A stretch of 64,000 nucleotides of DNA. It comes from DATARN01 sp963851105 (GTDB lineage: Bacteria > Actinomycetota > Acidimicrobiia > Acidimicrobiales > Palsa-688). Both the position numbers and the translations under genes were made by a program. Each line of letters starts with the position of its first letter. The stretch's first letter is position 1. Shown here piece after piece: positions 15,426-24,623 of this stretch. The stretch spans positions 1 through 64,000 of the forward strand of contig CAWKNP010000013.1 in NCBI GenBank assembly GCA_963851105.1. Direction: 5' to 3'. Below the pieces are notes generated by a model that had not been told where the DNA came from, ran no database searches, and saw nothing but the letters and a program-made list of their open reading frames with translations.

Positions 15426-18246
15426 TCACCGCCGCTCCTCGCCCGCCGAGGGAGGTCCGGCGGCGGCGGGGCCGGACCCACCGTCGACCGCGCCCGCGCC
15501 CCGGTCCTCGAGCCCGGCCAGGACCGCCAAGACTTCGTCGCCGTAGAGCTCGAGCTTGGCGGGCCCGATGCCGTCGATGCCCCGTAAGGCGACCAGCGAC
15601 GCCGGCCGGGCGGCGGCGATGGCGTACAGCGTGGTGTCGTGCATCACGATGTAGGCGGACACGCCGTCGTGGCGGCTGCGCTCGGTGCGCCACGCCCGCA
15701 GCGCCTGCTCGACCACAGGATCGACCTCCGGCAGCGGCGGCCGCTCCCGCCCCCCGGCGCCCCGGGCCGACCGGCCCGCCGCCACGCCACCGCCGAGCGC
15801 CATCCCCGACGCGCCCCGACCAGAGCCGGCCACGGCGACGCCCGCTCTCCCTGAACCGGTGACCGCCGCCCGAGGCCGGGGGGCCGGCGCCGGGTGCGCC
15901 AGCTCGGCCACCATGGGCGACGGCCGGGTCTCGTCGGTGAACAACACCACCTGGTCCTGGCAGCGCGTCAACGCCACGTGCAGTACTCGGCGCTCCTCTT
16001 CCTCGTCCTCGGCCAGGCGGTGCGGCAGGATCCCGGCGTTGACCCCGAAGACGGCCACCCGGCGCCACTCCATTCCCTTTACCCGGTGCACGGTCGACAG
16101 GGTTACGCCTTCCGCGGGACCTGACCCGTCGGCGCCCAACCGGGTGCGCAGCCACCCGTCGAAGGTGGCGGCGTCGGGATGCAGTCCCGCCACCTGCTCC
16201 AACGCGTCGATGTCGTCGAGGTGGCTCGATCCTTCCCCGCCGCGTGAGCTGTCGAGGAGGCTCATGGCCCCGCCGAGACCGACGCTGTCCTTGATGAAAC
16301 CGAGGACCGAACGGGTGGTCGCCGCCTTGAGCCGGGCCCGGGCGATCAGCAGCTCGAGGTCGCTCACCAACCACTCGACCTTGCCCGCCTCCTTGTCGGG
16401 CACCTGGGCCGCGATGGCGCGAAGGGCATCGACGCTCCACCAGCTGCGCCGGCGGACGCGGTCGCCGAACCACTGCGGCAGGCCCCGGCTCGGGCGGCGC
16501 AGGATCTCGGCGACATCTTCGGCCGCGATGCGGCCCGGCGGGCGCGGTCGCGATGCGCAGGTAGGCCAAAGAGGCCCGCAGCCCGGTGCGCTCGAGCACC
16601 TCCAGTCCGAGCGCCGAACGCAGCGGGATGCCGGCCTCGAGCAACGCCACCTGCGGCGCCAGCAGCAGCGCGTTGACCCGGGTCAGCACCGCCATGTCCG
16701 AGGGCGCCACCCCGGCCGCCAACCACTCCCTGACCACCGCCACCAACGCATCGGCCCCCGCCGCCGGCGGGTGGGCCACGACGCGCAGCGCGTCGGCGGC
16801 GGGCGACGCGTCCGGGCCCGGGCGGACGGCTTTGGCCACGCGCCGCTCGTTGTGCGACAACAAGTCGCCGGCCTGGCGCACGACCACCGCCGGGCAGCGG
16901 TAGTTGACCTCGAGGGGGTGGTCGGTGGCCGCGGGAAACAGCTCCCCGAAGTTGATGAGGAACGCGGGGTCGGCGCCCGCGTGGCCATAGATGACCTGGT
17001 CGTCGTCGCCCACACCGAAAACATCGAGTTGCGGCGTCGCCAGCAGCCGCAACAGCAGGACATGGGCCGGCGTGAGGTCCTGGAACTCGTCAACCAGCAG
17101 ATGCCGGCACCCGTCCTGGGCCCGTTTGCGGAACGCGCCGTCGGCTAGCAGGACCTCAATCGCGCCGTAGATCTGCTCGTCGAAATCGACCGCCCCCTCG
17201 CTGCGCAGCGCTTCCCGGTAGGGCCCGAAGGCCACCGCCAGGCCTGGCACGTCGTCGCGCCAGTTCTCGACCTCCTCGGGATCGCGCAGCCCGAGACGCA
17301 CCTGGCCGAGGGCTTCAAGGTAGGGGGCTACCGGGTCGGTGTTGGCCCGGTGGCGGCGGACGGGCACGAACCGCTCGATCAGCCGCCTGACCTCGCGTTC
17401 GTCCAGCAGGCGGGGCGCGCCGCCGCGGGCGTCGGCCAGCAGGCGGTAGCCGAGAGCGTTGAGCGTCCGGATCCGGGGGGCCACGTCGGTGGTGCGCGCC
17501 TCCATCTCCAGCTGCGCCTTCTTGTTGTACGCCACCGCCAGGACGGTGTGGCGTTCGTAGCCGCGGTCGCGCACCAGGTGGCGGAGGCGCTCAGTGAGGA
17601 CCCGGGTCTTGCCCGACCCCGCCGGGGCGATGATCCGCGCCGCCCCCGAGCCGTGGCACACCGCGGCCAACTGGTCCGGTGCCAGGTTGGCCCGAGACGT
17701 CACCGGTGCCGGCACGACCGCGGCCGAGCCTGACTCCACCGACTCGGAGTGGACCACCGCCAGCCCGTCGACCTCTTCGGGCATGAAGCAGGCACGGGGG
17801 CCGCCGTCGACCCAGGCCCCGGACCCGTCGGCCAGGCGGACATCTCCCGCCTCTGCCCCGGCGACCTCGGCAACGCCGGGCAGTCGCGCCGCCTTGCGAC
17901 CCCACCACCACACGGCTGCCTCCGGCCCGGCGCGGGCATCGTAGGTATTGGCCCAAACCAGAAAATGCAGGCGGTCGGACCAGGCGTCGAACCCCGGCCC
18001 CACCTCCCACGGCTCGCCCCCGAAGGCCCGAGGCTCCCGGAACAGCCCGGGATCGACGCCGAGCTCGATGACGACGCGGCGCCGGGTCGCCCAGGCGAGA
18101 TGCAGCGCCGCCACCACTGCCGCCGGGGCGGCCAAGGCCGCCGCGTCGACCCTGATGACCTCGGCGTCGGCCCACCGGGCGGGCACGGCCTGGCCGGCGG
18201 TGATCACGACACCGCGGCCGAGGATCGCAGGCCCTGGGCTACTCAT
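15426..18246 (-). pseudogene. uvrD: Frameshifted gene for a UvrD-family helicase with HRDC domain
   Basis: Read from the ATG at 18246. An unusual N-terminal stretch of about 195 residues without known motifs comes first. Helicase motifs follow: APAGSGKTRVL (Walker A), VLAVAYNKKAQLEM, LLVDEFQDLTPAH, GVGDDDQVIYG and EVNYRC. At about 16533 one extra base puts the rest in another frame, where the gene continues with DVAEILRRP, then VTLSTVHRVKGMEW, LHVALTRCQDQ and a C-terminal HRDC-type domain (GIDGIGPAKLELYG), ending at 15426. The HRDC end recalls mycobacterial UvrD2. UvrD2-type helicases unwind DNA 3' to 5' in repair. TAGCCT lies 9 bases before the start. Both halves keep strong motifs, so the shift may be a sequencing error. 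Confidence 0.85.
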
Positions 18247-18308
18247 TGCCAGTCGAGGCTAGGCCCACCCCTGCGACCGGAACTCCGCTCCGGCAGCCCG
18301 CGCCCCTT

Positions 18309-18722
18309 TTACCCGAGTTCGAAAGGTTCGAATTCCAGTGACACCGAATTGATGCAGTACCGCTCCCCTGTCGGTCCCGGACCATCGGGAAACACGTGGC
18401 CCAGATGGCCACCGCAGCGCCGGCACGTGACCTCTGTGCGCGTCATCCCGTACGAGCGGTCCCGGTGCAGCTCCACCGCCTCGGCGACCGCGGGCGACGT
18501 GAAACTGGGCCAGCCGGTGCCCGAGTCGAACTTGGTGCCGGACTCGAACAACACGGCACCGCAGGCCGCGCAGCGGTAGGTGCCGTCGTCGTGGTTGCTG
18601 ACGAGTTTGCCGGTGAAAGGTCGTTCGGTTCCCTTGCCCCGCAGCACCTTGTACTGCTCGGGCGTGAGCTCCGCCTTCCACTCATCGTCGGTCTTGGTGA
18701 CCGTTTCCTGGGCGTCGGACAT
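18309..18722 (-). CDS. msrB: Peptide-methionine (R)-S-oxide reductase
   Basis: A 137-residue enzyme that reduces the R form of methionine sulfoxide in proteins. It has the CAAC and CRRC pairs that bind structural zinc, the GTGWPSF substrate block, RTEVTCRRCGGHLGHVF and the catalytic Cys in RYCINSVSL near the C-terminus. The correct start is the ATG at 18722, six bases after TACGCT; a much longer frame in the same register runs into the opposite strand of the SNF2 gene and is not real. Confidence 0.95.
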   Translation of the reverse strand: MSDAQETVTKTDDEWKAELTPEQYKVLRGKGTERPFTGKLVSNHDDGTYRCAACGAVLFESGTKFDSGTGWPSFTSPAVAEAVELHRDRSYGMTRTEVTCRRCGGHLGHVFPDGPGPTGERYCINSVSLEFEPFELG

Positions 18723-18962
18723 GGTGCGAGCGTACCGTCGGCGGGGCCCAACGGCGCTGGCGGGAACAAACCGCGCCGCGGTCGCGTTGTGCGTAATGGT
18801 TGAATCCCCTAATCTTGGGGTTGGCATCCTCGTGCACCGGGAAGCCGAAGGATACGATGGACGGAGGCCCGCTGCTGTTGGGCTTTGGAGTCCTCGTTGG
18901 TGACCGGCAGGGGCTATGGCCGAGATGCGGCGCGAGGCGTCTCGGTAGATAGGGCGAGGTGA

Positions 18963-21900
18963 ATGTTCGAAACACTGTCCTTGGACTTTGAGGCGCTCGT
19001 CGCAGATGATGCGGCGGGTGAGGCCACGTCCGAGGATCTGAAACGCCTCGAAGCCCACCACGACGCATGGGTCGCGACCCTGCGACGGATGGCCGTCGAC
19101 ACCCACGACTCGCTCCTGCGGGCGCGGCACCTGACCGGTCCCGAGCGCGACCAGGTCGTCGCCGACCTGAGCGAAGAACGCGAGCGTGTGACCGCGGCGT
19201 TGCTTCGCGTCGGGGGCGACGACTACGCCTTCGACTTCGACGAGCCCGAGGCCTTCGAATCCGAGCAGGTGGCGTTCCCCGGGGACGGAGCCGGGCCCCG
19301 CCGGGCGCCCGCCGGCCGCACCGACGCTCCCGAGCGGGTCCCCGACACCGAGGAATTCGTCGCCACCGGCCCCCCCGCCGTGCAGGCCTCGTGGGCCGCG
19401 GGCCGGGTCGTGCTGTGGGCCGGCGGACCGGGCTCGCCGCCGGTGCCGCTCGAGCAACTCGTCGAAATGGTCGAAGAAGCCGGCGCCAAGCCCGTCCAGT
19501 GGGAGCCCCATGGTGGTGTCCCGCTTCCCGGAGGTGCCCGGGCCGATGCCGTGACCTCGCCGGCAGGCCAAGCCCTGGGCTGGCTGGTCGGTGTCGGTAG
19601 CGGGCAAGTGGGCCACGATGTCGGGCCCAGCACCCGCTGGTTGGCGGACATGGCGACGTGGGCCACCGAACTGGTGGCGCAGGGTCGCATGGTCCCCCGC
19701 CTGCGGCGGACCCGCTCCCGGGAGACGGGGCCGACAGGGTCGTTTGCGGTGCGCTGGGTCCCCGGCCTCATCGACACCGACCGTCTGGCCGTCATGATCT
19801 CCCGTATGCCCGGCGCGGTCAGCGCATGTTCGAGCAGCCAGCCGGCCGACGGCATGAGCCGAGCCGTTCTCGCCGGCATGGTCGACGCCATCTGCCGGGA
19901 GGGCGCCACCCGCTTGGTCCTGCCTGCCGCCCCTCCCACCGCCAAATCGGCGGTCGACCTGGCCGAGGGGGTGCTGGCCGCTCTCGGGGGCGCCCGCTTC
20001 GAGGCGGGCGTCGCCCTGGGCGAGGACCTTGCCGGCCGGATCGACCGCTGGACCCGCTCGGTTACCGCCGAGACCGGCGTCCAGCTGATCGTGCGGCTTT
20101 CCCCCCCCGACCGCGAGGGCGTGTGGCTCCTGTCGGTGCTCGCGGCCGGCGTCGAGTCGAACCTGGTGCCGGTCGAGGTGGCCATGGTCACCGCCGGGCG
20201 CGCCAAGCGCATGGCGGTCGAACCCCAGCTGGCCCGGTTGGAACGTCTCTATCCCATCCTGGGCCGCCCGGGCGGCCAGCGCCGGGGCGAAGTGGCCCTG
20301 TCGACCGACGAGGCGTGGACCCTGATGAGCGTCACCGGGCCCATCCTCGAGGCAGCGGGCTTCGAGGTCCAGGTCCCACCGCTTTCCCGCCGGCGCCCGA
20401 GCCCGTCGCTGCGCATGTTCGCCGACGCGGTGCCCCATCAGAGCGCGGTCGGCGCCCAGCAGCTCTGCCAGGTGCGGTGGTCGGTCGTGTTCGACGATGT
20501 CGAGCTCAACGCCGCCGACATCGCCAAGCTGGCGGCCGAGGCCCGGCCCCTGGTGAAATCACGGGGCCGCTGGATCGAACTGGATCACGCCGACTTGCAG
20601 GAGGCCGCCGCCGCGCTGGCCGAGCGGGCGCTCAACACGCAGCTTTCCGGTGCCGCCGTCTTGCGCCACGCCCTCGGACTGGAAAGCGATGTCCTCGCCG
20701 GCCACGTCATCGTCGAAGGCAGCGGCTGGGCCGCCGACCTGCTGCGGGCGACGGCGCAACCGCTGGCCCCCGCCACCGAACCGAAAGGTTTCCGGGGCAA
20801 GCTGCGCGAGTACCAGGCGCAATCGCTCGGCTGGCTCGGCTTTCTCGACAGCGCGGGGCTGGGCGGATGCCTCGCCCTCGACATGGGACTGGGAAAAACG
20901 CCAACAGTCCTGGCCCATCTCCTGGCGGCACGCGGCGATGGTCCCGCGCTGGTCATCACGCCGCCCGCGGTGCTCGGGAACTGGGCCGCCGAAGCCGCCC
21001 GTTTCGCGCCCGGCCTCAGTGTCGTCGTCCATCACGGCCCCGGACGGGCGCAGGGCGAGGCGCTGGCGAAGTTGATCACTCGCACCGACGTGCTGCTCAC
21101 GACCTACGGCACCGCCGTGCGCGACGAAGTGGACCTGGCCGCCATCGACTGGGCCCGGACGATCGTCGACGAGGCCCAGACCATCAAAAACCCCCACAGC
21201 GACGCCGCCCAGGGGCTGCGCCGCATCCCGTCGCGGTCCCGGCTGGCCCTGACCGGGACCCCGATCGAAAACGGCCTCGGCGACCTCTGGGCCATCCTCG
21301 ACTACACCAATCCCGGCCTGGTCGGTGCCCGCTCGTCGTTCATCAGCCATCTGTCACGGGCGAGCGACAGCCCCGATTCGGCCGGTGAGGATGCGCTGCG
21401 GGCACTCAACGGCCTGCTGGTCTTCCGTCGCACCAAGGCGGAGCCGGAAATCGCCGCCGAGCTCCCCGACAAGATCGATCAGCTCGACCAGTGCTCGCTC
21501 ACCCAGGAGCAGATCGGCCTGTACCAGGCGGTCCTGGACCGGCTGCTGGCTGATGGCCTCGACGACGACGCCACCGCCCGCAAGGGCCAGATCCTGGCCG
21601 CCATCACTGCCCTCAAGCAGATCTGCAACCACCCCAACGCCTACCTCAACGCCGATTCCGGCGAGGGACTGGTCCTCGACGGCCGCTCGGGCAAACTTGC
21701 TCGCCTCGACGAGATCGTCGAGGCGGTATTCGCCGCCGGCGAGCGGGTCCTGATCTTCACCCACTTCGCCCGATGGGGCGAGCAGCTCGCCACCTACCTC
21801 GGCCGTCGTTACGGCCACCCCGTGGCCTGCTACCACGGCGGGCTGGCCACCGGGGTACGGGACCGGCTCGTGCGGGAGTTCCAGGAGGGCAAGGGCGCCG

Positions 21901-22274
21901 GCGCTCTCGTGCTGTCGCTGAAGGCCGGCGGAGCCGGACTGAACCTCACCGCCGCCAACCACGTCGTGCTCTACGACCGGTGGTGGAACCCGGCCACCGA
22001 GGACCAGGCCCGGGACCGGTCGTGGCGCATCGGTCAGACGAGGACTGTCGTGTGCCACCGCCTGGTCTGCCCCGGCACCGTCGACGAGCGCGTCGAGGAA
22101 GTCGTGGCCGGCAAGCGCAAGATCGCCGATCTGGTACTGCCCAAACAGAGCTCGCTGGCCGACCTGGCGCCCGACCAGTTGCGCGCCGCCCTCGGCCTGC
22201 GGACCGACGCCCTGGTCGAAGACGAGCCGACCGGCGCCGAGGTCAGCGGCGTGGATGAGGAGGACGCGGCATGA
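18963..22274 (+). CDS. SNF2/RapA-type ATPase (DEAD-like helicase superfamily 2)
   Basis: A 1103-residue protein. The N-terminal 600 residues are poorly recognisable apart from an SNF2-associated region (about 380-600), then comes a full ATPase core. Motifs are DMGLGKT with Walker A at 642-646, VDEAQTIKNP with the DEAQ box at 736-739, ALTGTPIENG, and in the second lobe LIFTHFARWGEQ, VLSLKAGGAGLNLT and DQARDRSWRIGQTR. Bacterial relatives move RNA polymerase or remodel protein-DNA complexes; which applies here is unknown. The ATG follows GGGCGAGGTGA. A 98-residue protein starts within its stop codon (ATGA), so the two are translationally coupled. The preceding 240-base gap holds TACGAT but no promoter of convincing spacing. 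Confidence 0.9.
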   Translation: MFETLSLDFEALVADDAAGEATSEDLKRLEAHHDAWVATLRRMAVDTHDSLLRARHLTGPERDQVVADLSEERERVTAALLRVGGDDYAFDFDEPEAFESEQVAFPGDGAGPRRAPAGRTDAPERVPDTEEFVATGPPAVQASWAAGRVVLWAGGPGSPPVPLEQLVEMVEEAGAKPVQWEPHGGVPLPGGARADAVTSPAGQALGWLVGVGSGQVGHDVGPSTRWLADMATWATELVAQGRMVPRLRRTRSRETGPTGSFAVRWVPGLIDTDRLAVMISRMPGAVSACSSSQPADGMSRAVLAGMVDAICREGATRLVLPAAPPTAKSAVDLAEGVLAALGGARFEAGVALGEDLAGRIDRWTRSVTAETGVQLIVRLSPPDREGVWLLSVLAAGVESNLVPVEVAMVTAGRAKRMAVEPQLARLERLYPILGRPGGQRRGEVALSTDEAWTLMSVTGPILEAAGFEVQVPPLSRRRPSPSLRMFADAVPHQSAVGAQQLCQVRWSVVFDDVELNAADIAKLAAEARPLVKSRGRWIELDHADLQEAAAALAERALNTQLSGAAVLRHALGLESDVLAGHVIVEGSGWAADLLRATAQPLAPATEPKGFRGKLREYQAQSLGWLGFLDSAGLGGCLALDMGLGKTPTVLAHLLAARGDGPALVITPPAVLGNWAAEAARFAPGLSVVVHHGPGRAQGEALAKLITRTDVLLTTYGTAVRDEVDLAAIDWARTIVDEAQTIKNPHSDAAQGLRRIPSRSRLALTGTPIENGLGDLWAILDYTNPGLVGARSSFISHLSRASDSPDSAGEDALRALNGLLVFRRTKAEPEIAAELPDKIDQLDQCSLTQEQIGLYQAVLDRLLADGLDDDATARKGQILAAITALKQICNHPNAYLNADSGEGLVLDGRSGKLARLDEIVEAVFAAGERVLIFTHFARWGEQLATYLGRRYGHPVACYHGGLATGVRDRLVREFQEGKGAGALVLSLKAGGAGLNLTAANHVVLYDRWWNPATEDQARDRSWRIGQTRTVVCHRLVCPGTVDERVEEVVAGKRKIADLVLPKQSSLADLAPDQLRAALGLRTDALVEDEPTGAEVSGVDEEDAA

Positions 22275-22567
22275 GCCGGCGCCGGCGTAGCAATGGCATC
22301 CCGCCCGCCGATGGCCGTTTCTGGGGCCGTGACGACCTCGAGCTCACTCCCGTCGCCAAGATCCGTCCCACCCCCGATCCCGGCGCCTTGCCCCGCTCGC
22401 TGGGCAACCCCCCGCTGGCAGTCAGCCCCGCCACTGCCCGCCGTCACCTCGATGCCGTCTACGAGGAGGCCGTTCGCGCCGCCACCGCCCTGGCCGCCGC
22501 CAACGGGCTCCTCGACACCGAGTACTGGGAAGAGACGGTGCCGGCCGGTCCTTCCTCTGACGACTGA
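22271..22567 (+). CDS. Small protein coupled to the SNF2 ATPase, function unknown
   Basis: A 98-residue protein whose ATG overlaps the SNF2 stop (ATGA). The first third is basic and Pro-rich (MSRRRRSNGIPPADGRFWGR), and the rest has a helical segment with VSPATARRHLDAVYEEAV and an acidic end. No signal peptide, zinc ligands or membrane helix. Tight coupling suggests it works with the ATPase, for example as a partner or adaptor; I recognise no family. Confidence 0.72.
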   Translation: MSRRRRSNGIPPADGRFWGRDDLELTPVAKIRPTPDPGALPRSLGNPPLAVSPATARRHLDAVYEEAVRAATALAAANGLLDTEYWEETVPAGPSSDD

Positions 22568-22597
22568 GCCCAGCGGGCGGTTTCGTAGTCTCGTGGC

Positions 22598-23620
22598 GTG
22601 ATCCGGGCCACCTACGAGATCGAGCCGCCGGGATCGGCCGAGATGCTGGCCCTGCGGGCGTCGATCGGCATGGAAAGTGGTCCTGCCTGGGCCCGAGGGC
22701 AGGTCATGAGCGAAGAGGCGGGCCGGGCGGTGCTCGAGTTCCCCGACGGGAACTGGGGGACCGACATGGCGTTGCTCGTCTCCGCGCTGGTGACAGGCGA
22801 GGGCAGTGAGTCCCGCGCGGTGGACCGCTGCCGCCTCGTCGACTTGGAGTTCCCCGATGGCTACCTTCCGGGGCCCGTCTTCGGCGCCATCGCCCCGCGG
22901 GTACCGGTCGACGTCGGGGTCATCGTCAAGCCCGCGCTCGGCCTGTCCCCCCGGGAAGTCGCGGACGTCGCCCGGGCGGCGGTGGCGGGCGGTGCCGGCT
23001 TCATCAAGGACGACGAGATCCTGGGCGACCCCGACTGGTGCCCGCTCGCGGAGCGGGTGGCGGCGGTGGCGGGTGTCCTCGAACCCGGTGTCGTCTACTG
23101 CGCCAACGTGACGGGCCGCGGGCAGAGCCTGGTCGGCCGGGCCCGGCAAGCCGTGGCGCTCGGCGCCACCGGGATCATGGTCAACGCCTTCGCCCAGGGC
23201 CTCGACGGACTCCTGGCCCTGCGCGAGGCGGAGTTGGGGGTCCCGATCCTGGCCCACCGGGCGGGCAGCGGAGCCATCACCCGCAACGAGCGCTTCGGCG
23301 CCCGAGGGGCGGTGCTGGCTCGCCTGGCACGTCTGTGCGGGGCGGACTACTGGATCGTAGGGGCCTTCGGCGGCGCCCTGTTCGACAGCGACGAAGAGGT
23401 GCGGGCCAACCTGGACGCGCTGCGCGGCCCGTGCGGGTCGGCCCGGCCGGCCGTCGGCGCCTTCGGCGGCGGGTTGCGGCCCGACGACGTCGCCCGTCAG
23501 GCGGTCACCGCCGGCGGCAGTGGCCTGGTCATGCTGCTCGGATCCCAGGCGTACGGCTACCCGGGGGGCCTGGAGGCCGGCGTGGCGGCGGCGGTGGCCG
23601 CCCTTGCGACACCCCGATGA
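22598..23620 (+). CDS. RuBisCO-like protein (form IV type)
   Basis: A 340-residue protein related to the large chain of RuBisCO but shorter. It keeps the phosphate-side GVIVKPALGLSP with Lys111, the metal-site GGAGFIKDDE with Lys137, Asp139 and Glu140, then CANVTG, GATGIMVNAFAQGLD and PILAHRAGSG with His220. No loop-6 lysine motif of carboxylating RuBisCO is seen; instead WIVGAFGGALF follows. Form IV members act as enolases or isomerases on 5-methylthio- or 5-deoxy-pentulose phosphates, not as CO2 fixers. It overlaps mtnA by ATGA, so the likely role is methylthioribose or 5-deoxyribose salvage. The GTG start lies six bases after TAGTCT with no ribosome site. Confidence 0.85.
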   Translation: MIRATYEIEPPGSAEMLALRASIGMESGPAWARGQVMSEEAGRAVLEFPDGNWGTDMALLVSALVTGEGSESRAVDRCRLVDLEFPDGYLPGPVFGAIAPRVPVDVGVIVKPALGLSPREVADVARAAVAGGAGFIKDDEILGDPDWCPLAERVAAVAGVLEPGVVYCANVTGRGQSLVGRARQAVALGATGIMVNAFAQGLDGLLALREAELGVPILAHRAGSGAITRNERFGARGAVLARLARLCGADYWIVGAFGGALFDSDEEVRANLDALRGPCGSARPAVGAFGGGLRPDDVARQAVTAGGSGLVMLLGSQAYGYPGGLEAGVAAAVAALATPR

Positions 23621-24585
23621 GCACCGACCCGATCCCGCCCACCATCGAGTGGCGCGACGGGCGCATCGTCATGATCGACCAGCGCCGCCTCCCGGGGTCG
23701 CTCGTGCTCCTCTCCATCGCCACCGTCGACGAGCTGTGCGGGGCCATCGCGTCGCTGGCCATCCGGGGGGCCCCGGCGCTCGGCGTGGCCGGAGCCATGG
23801 GCATCGCGCTGGCAAAAGCCACCGGGATACCCCTCGCCGAAGCAGCCGAGAGGCTGATCGCGACCCGCCCGACGGCAGTCAACCTGGCCTGGGCGGTGCG
23901 CTTGGCGTTGGCGGCACCCGATCCCCTTGCCGAAGCACAGCGCCTGGCCGCCGAGGACATCGACCGCAACCGGCGCATCGGCGCCTTCGGGGCTTCGCTG
24001 CTGGCTTGCGGTCCCCGGATCTACACCCATTGCAACGCCGGCGGCCTGGCGTGCGCCGGCTACGGCACCGCAGTCGGGGTCATCCGCGCCGCCCACGAGC
24101 AGGGAATGGCCCCATCGGCCTGGGTGGGCGAAACCCGACCGGTGCTCCAGGGAGCCCGTCTGACCGCGTGGGAGCTGCAGCGCCTTGGGATCCCGGCCAC
24201 GCTGGTGGCCGACGTCATGGCGGCGTCGCTGATGGCGTCGGGCGAAGTCGACTGCGTGATCGTGGGCGCCGACCGCATCGCGGCCAACGGGGACGTGGCC
24301 AACAAGATCGGCACCTACGGCCTCGCCATCATGGCCCGCCATTTCGCCGTGCCGTTCTATGTGGCCGCTCCCACCTCGACGTTCGATGTCGGATCCCCGA
24401 CCGGCGCTGACATTCCCATCGAACGCCGGTCGGCGGCCGAGGTGACCGAGCTGGGGGGCCACCGGATCGCCCCCGACGGCATGGCCGCCGAGAACCGGGC
24501 TTTCGACGTGACCCCCGCCGAGCTGGTGACCGCCATCATCACCGAAGACGGCATCGTCGACCCCGCGTCGCTACGGCTGCGCTGA
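23617..24585 (+). CDS. mtnA: S-methyl-5-thioribose-1-phosphate isomerase (or 5-deoxyribose-1-phosphate isomerase)
   Basis: A 322-residue enzyme of the eIF2B/MtnA fold that turns methylthioribose 1-phosphate (aldose) into the ribulose form. Visible marks are IRGAPALGVAGAMGIALA near the start, THCNAGGLACAGYG with Cys139, WVGETRPVLQGARLTAWEL, and VIVGADRIAANGDVANKIGT with Asp219 as the probable general acid/base. Its ATG overlaps the stop of the RuBisCO-like gene, so both proteins are made together and probably act in sequence. No MTA phosphorylase, kinase, aldolase or dioxygenase gene is in the window, so full methionine salvage is not shown. Confidence 0.92.
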   Translation: MSTDPIPPTIEWRDGRIVMIDQRRLPGSLVLLSIATVDELCGAIASLAIRGAPALGVAGAMGIALAKATGIPLAEAAERLIATRPTAVNLAWAVRLALAAPDPLAEAQRLAAEDIDRNRRIGAFGASLLACGPRIYTHCNAGGLACAGYGTAVGVIRAAHEQGMAPSAWVGETRPVLQGARLTAWELQRLGIPATLVADVMAASLMASGEVDCVIVGADRIAANGDVANKIGTYGLAIMARHFAVPFYVAAPTSTFDVGSPTGADIPIERRSAAEVTELGGHRIAPDGMAAENRAFDVTPAELVTAIITEDGIVDPASLRLR

Positions 24586-24623
24586 CCGCCGGGCGCCCAC
24601 CCGAACCGGGCAGCTCCGGAGAA

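Noticed and set aside
18309..20438. A 709-codon minus-strand frame reaching into the SNF2 gene
   Set aside because: Only the last 137 codons encode MsrB; the rest is antisense to the SNF2 ATPase and lacks motifs. TACGCT before 18722 marks the true start.
22598..23620. Carbon-fixing RuBisCO
   Set aside because: The protein is short and lacks the loop-6 lysine region; it is coupled to mtnA, and no phosphoribulokinase is present.
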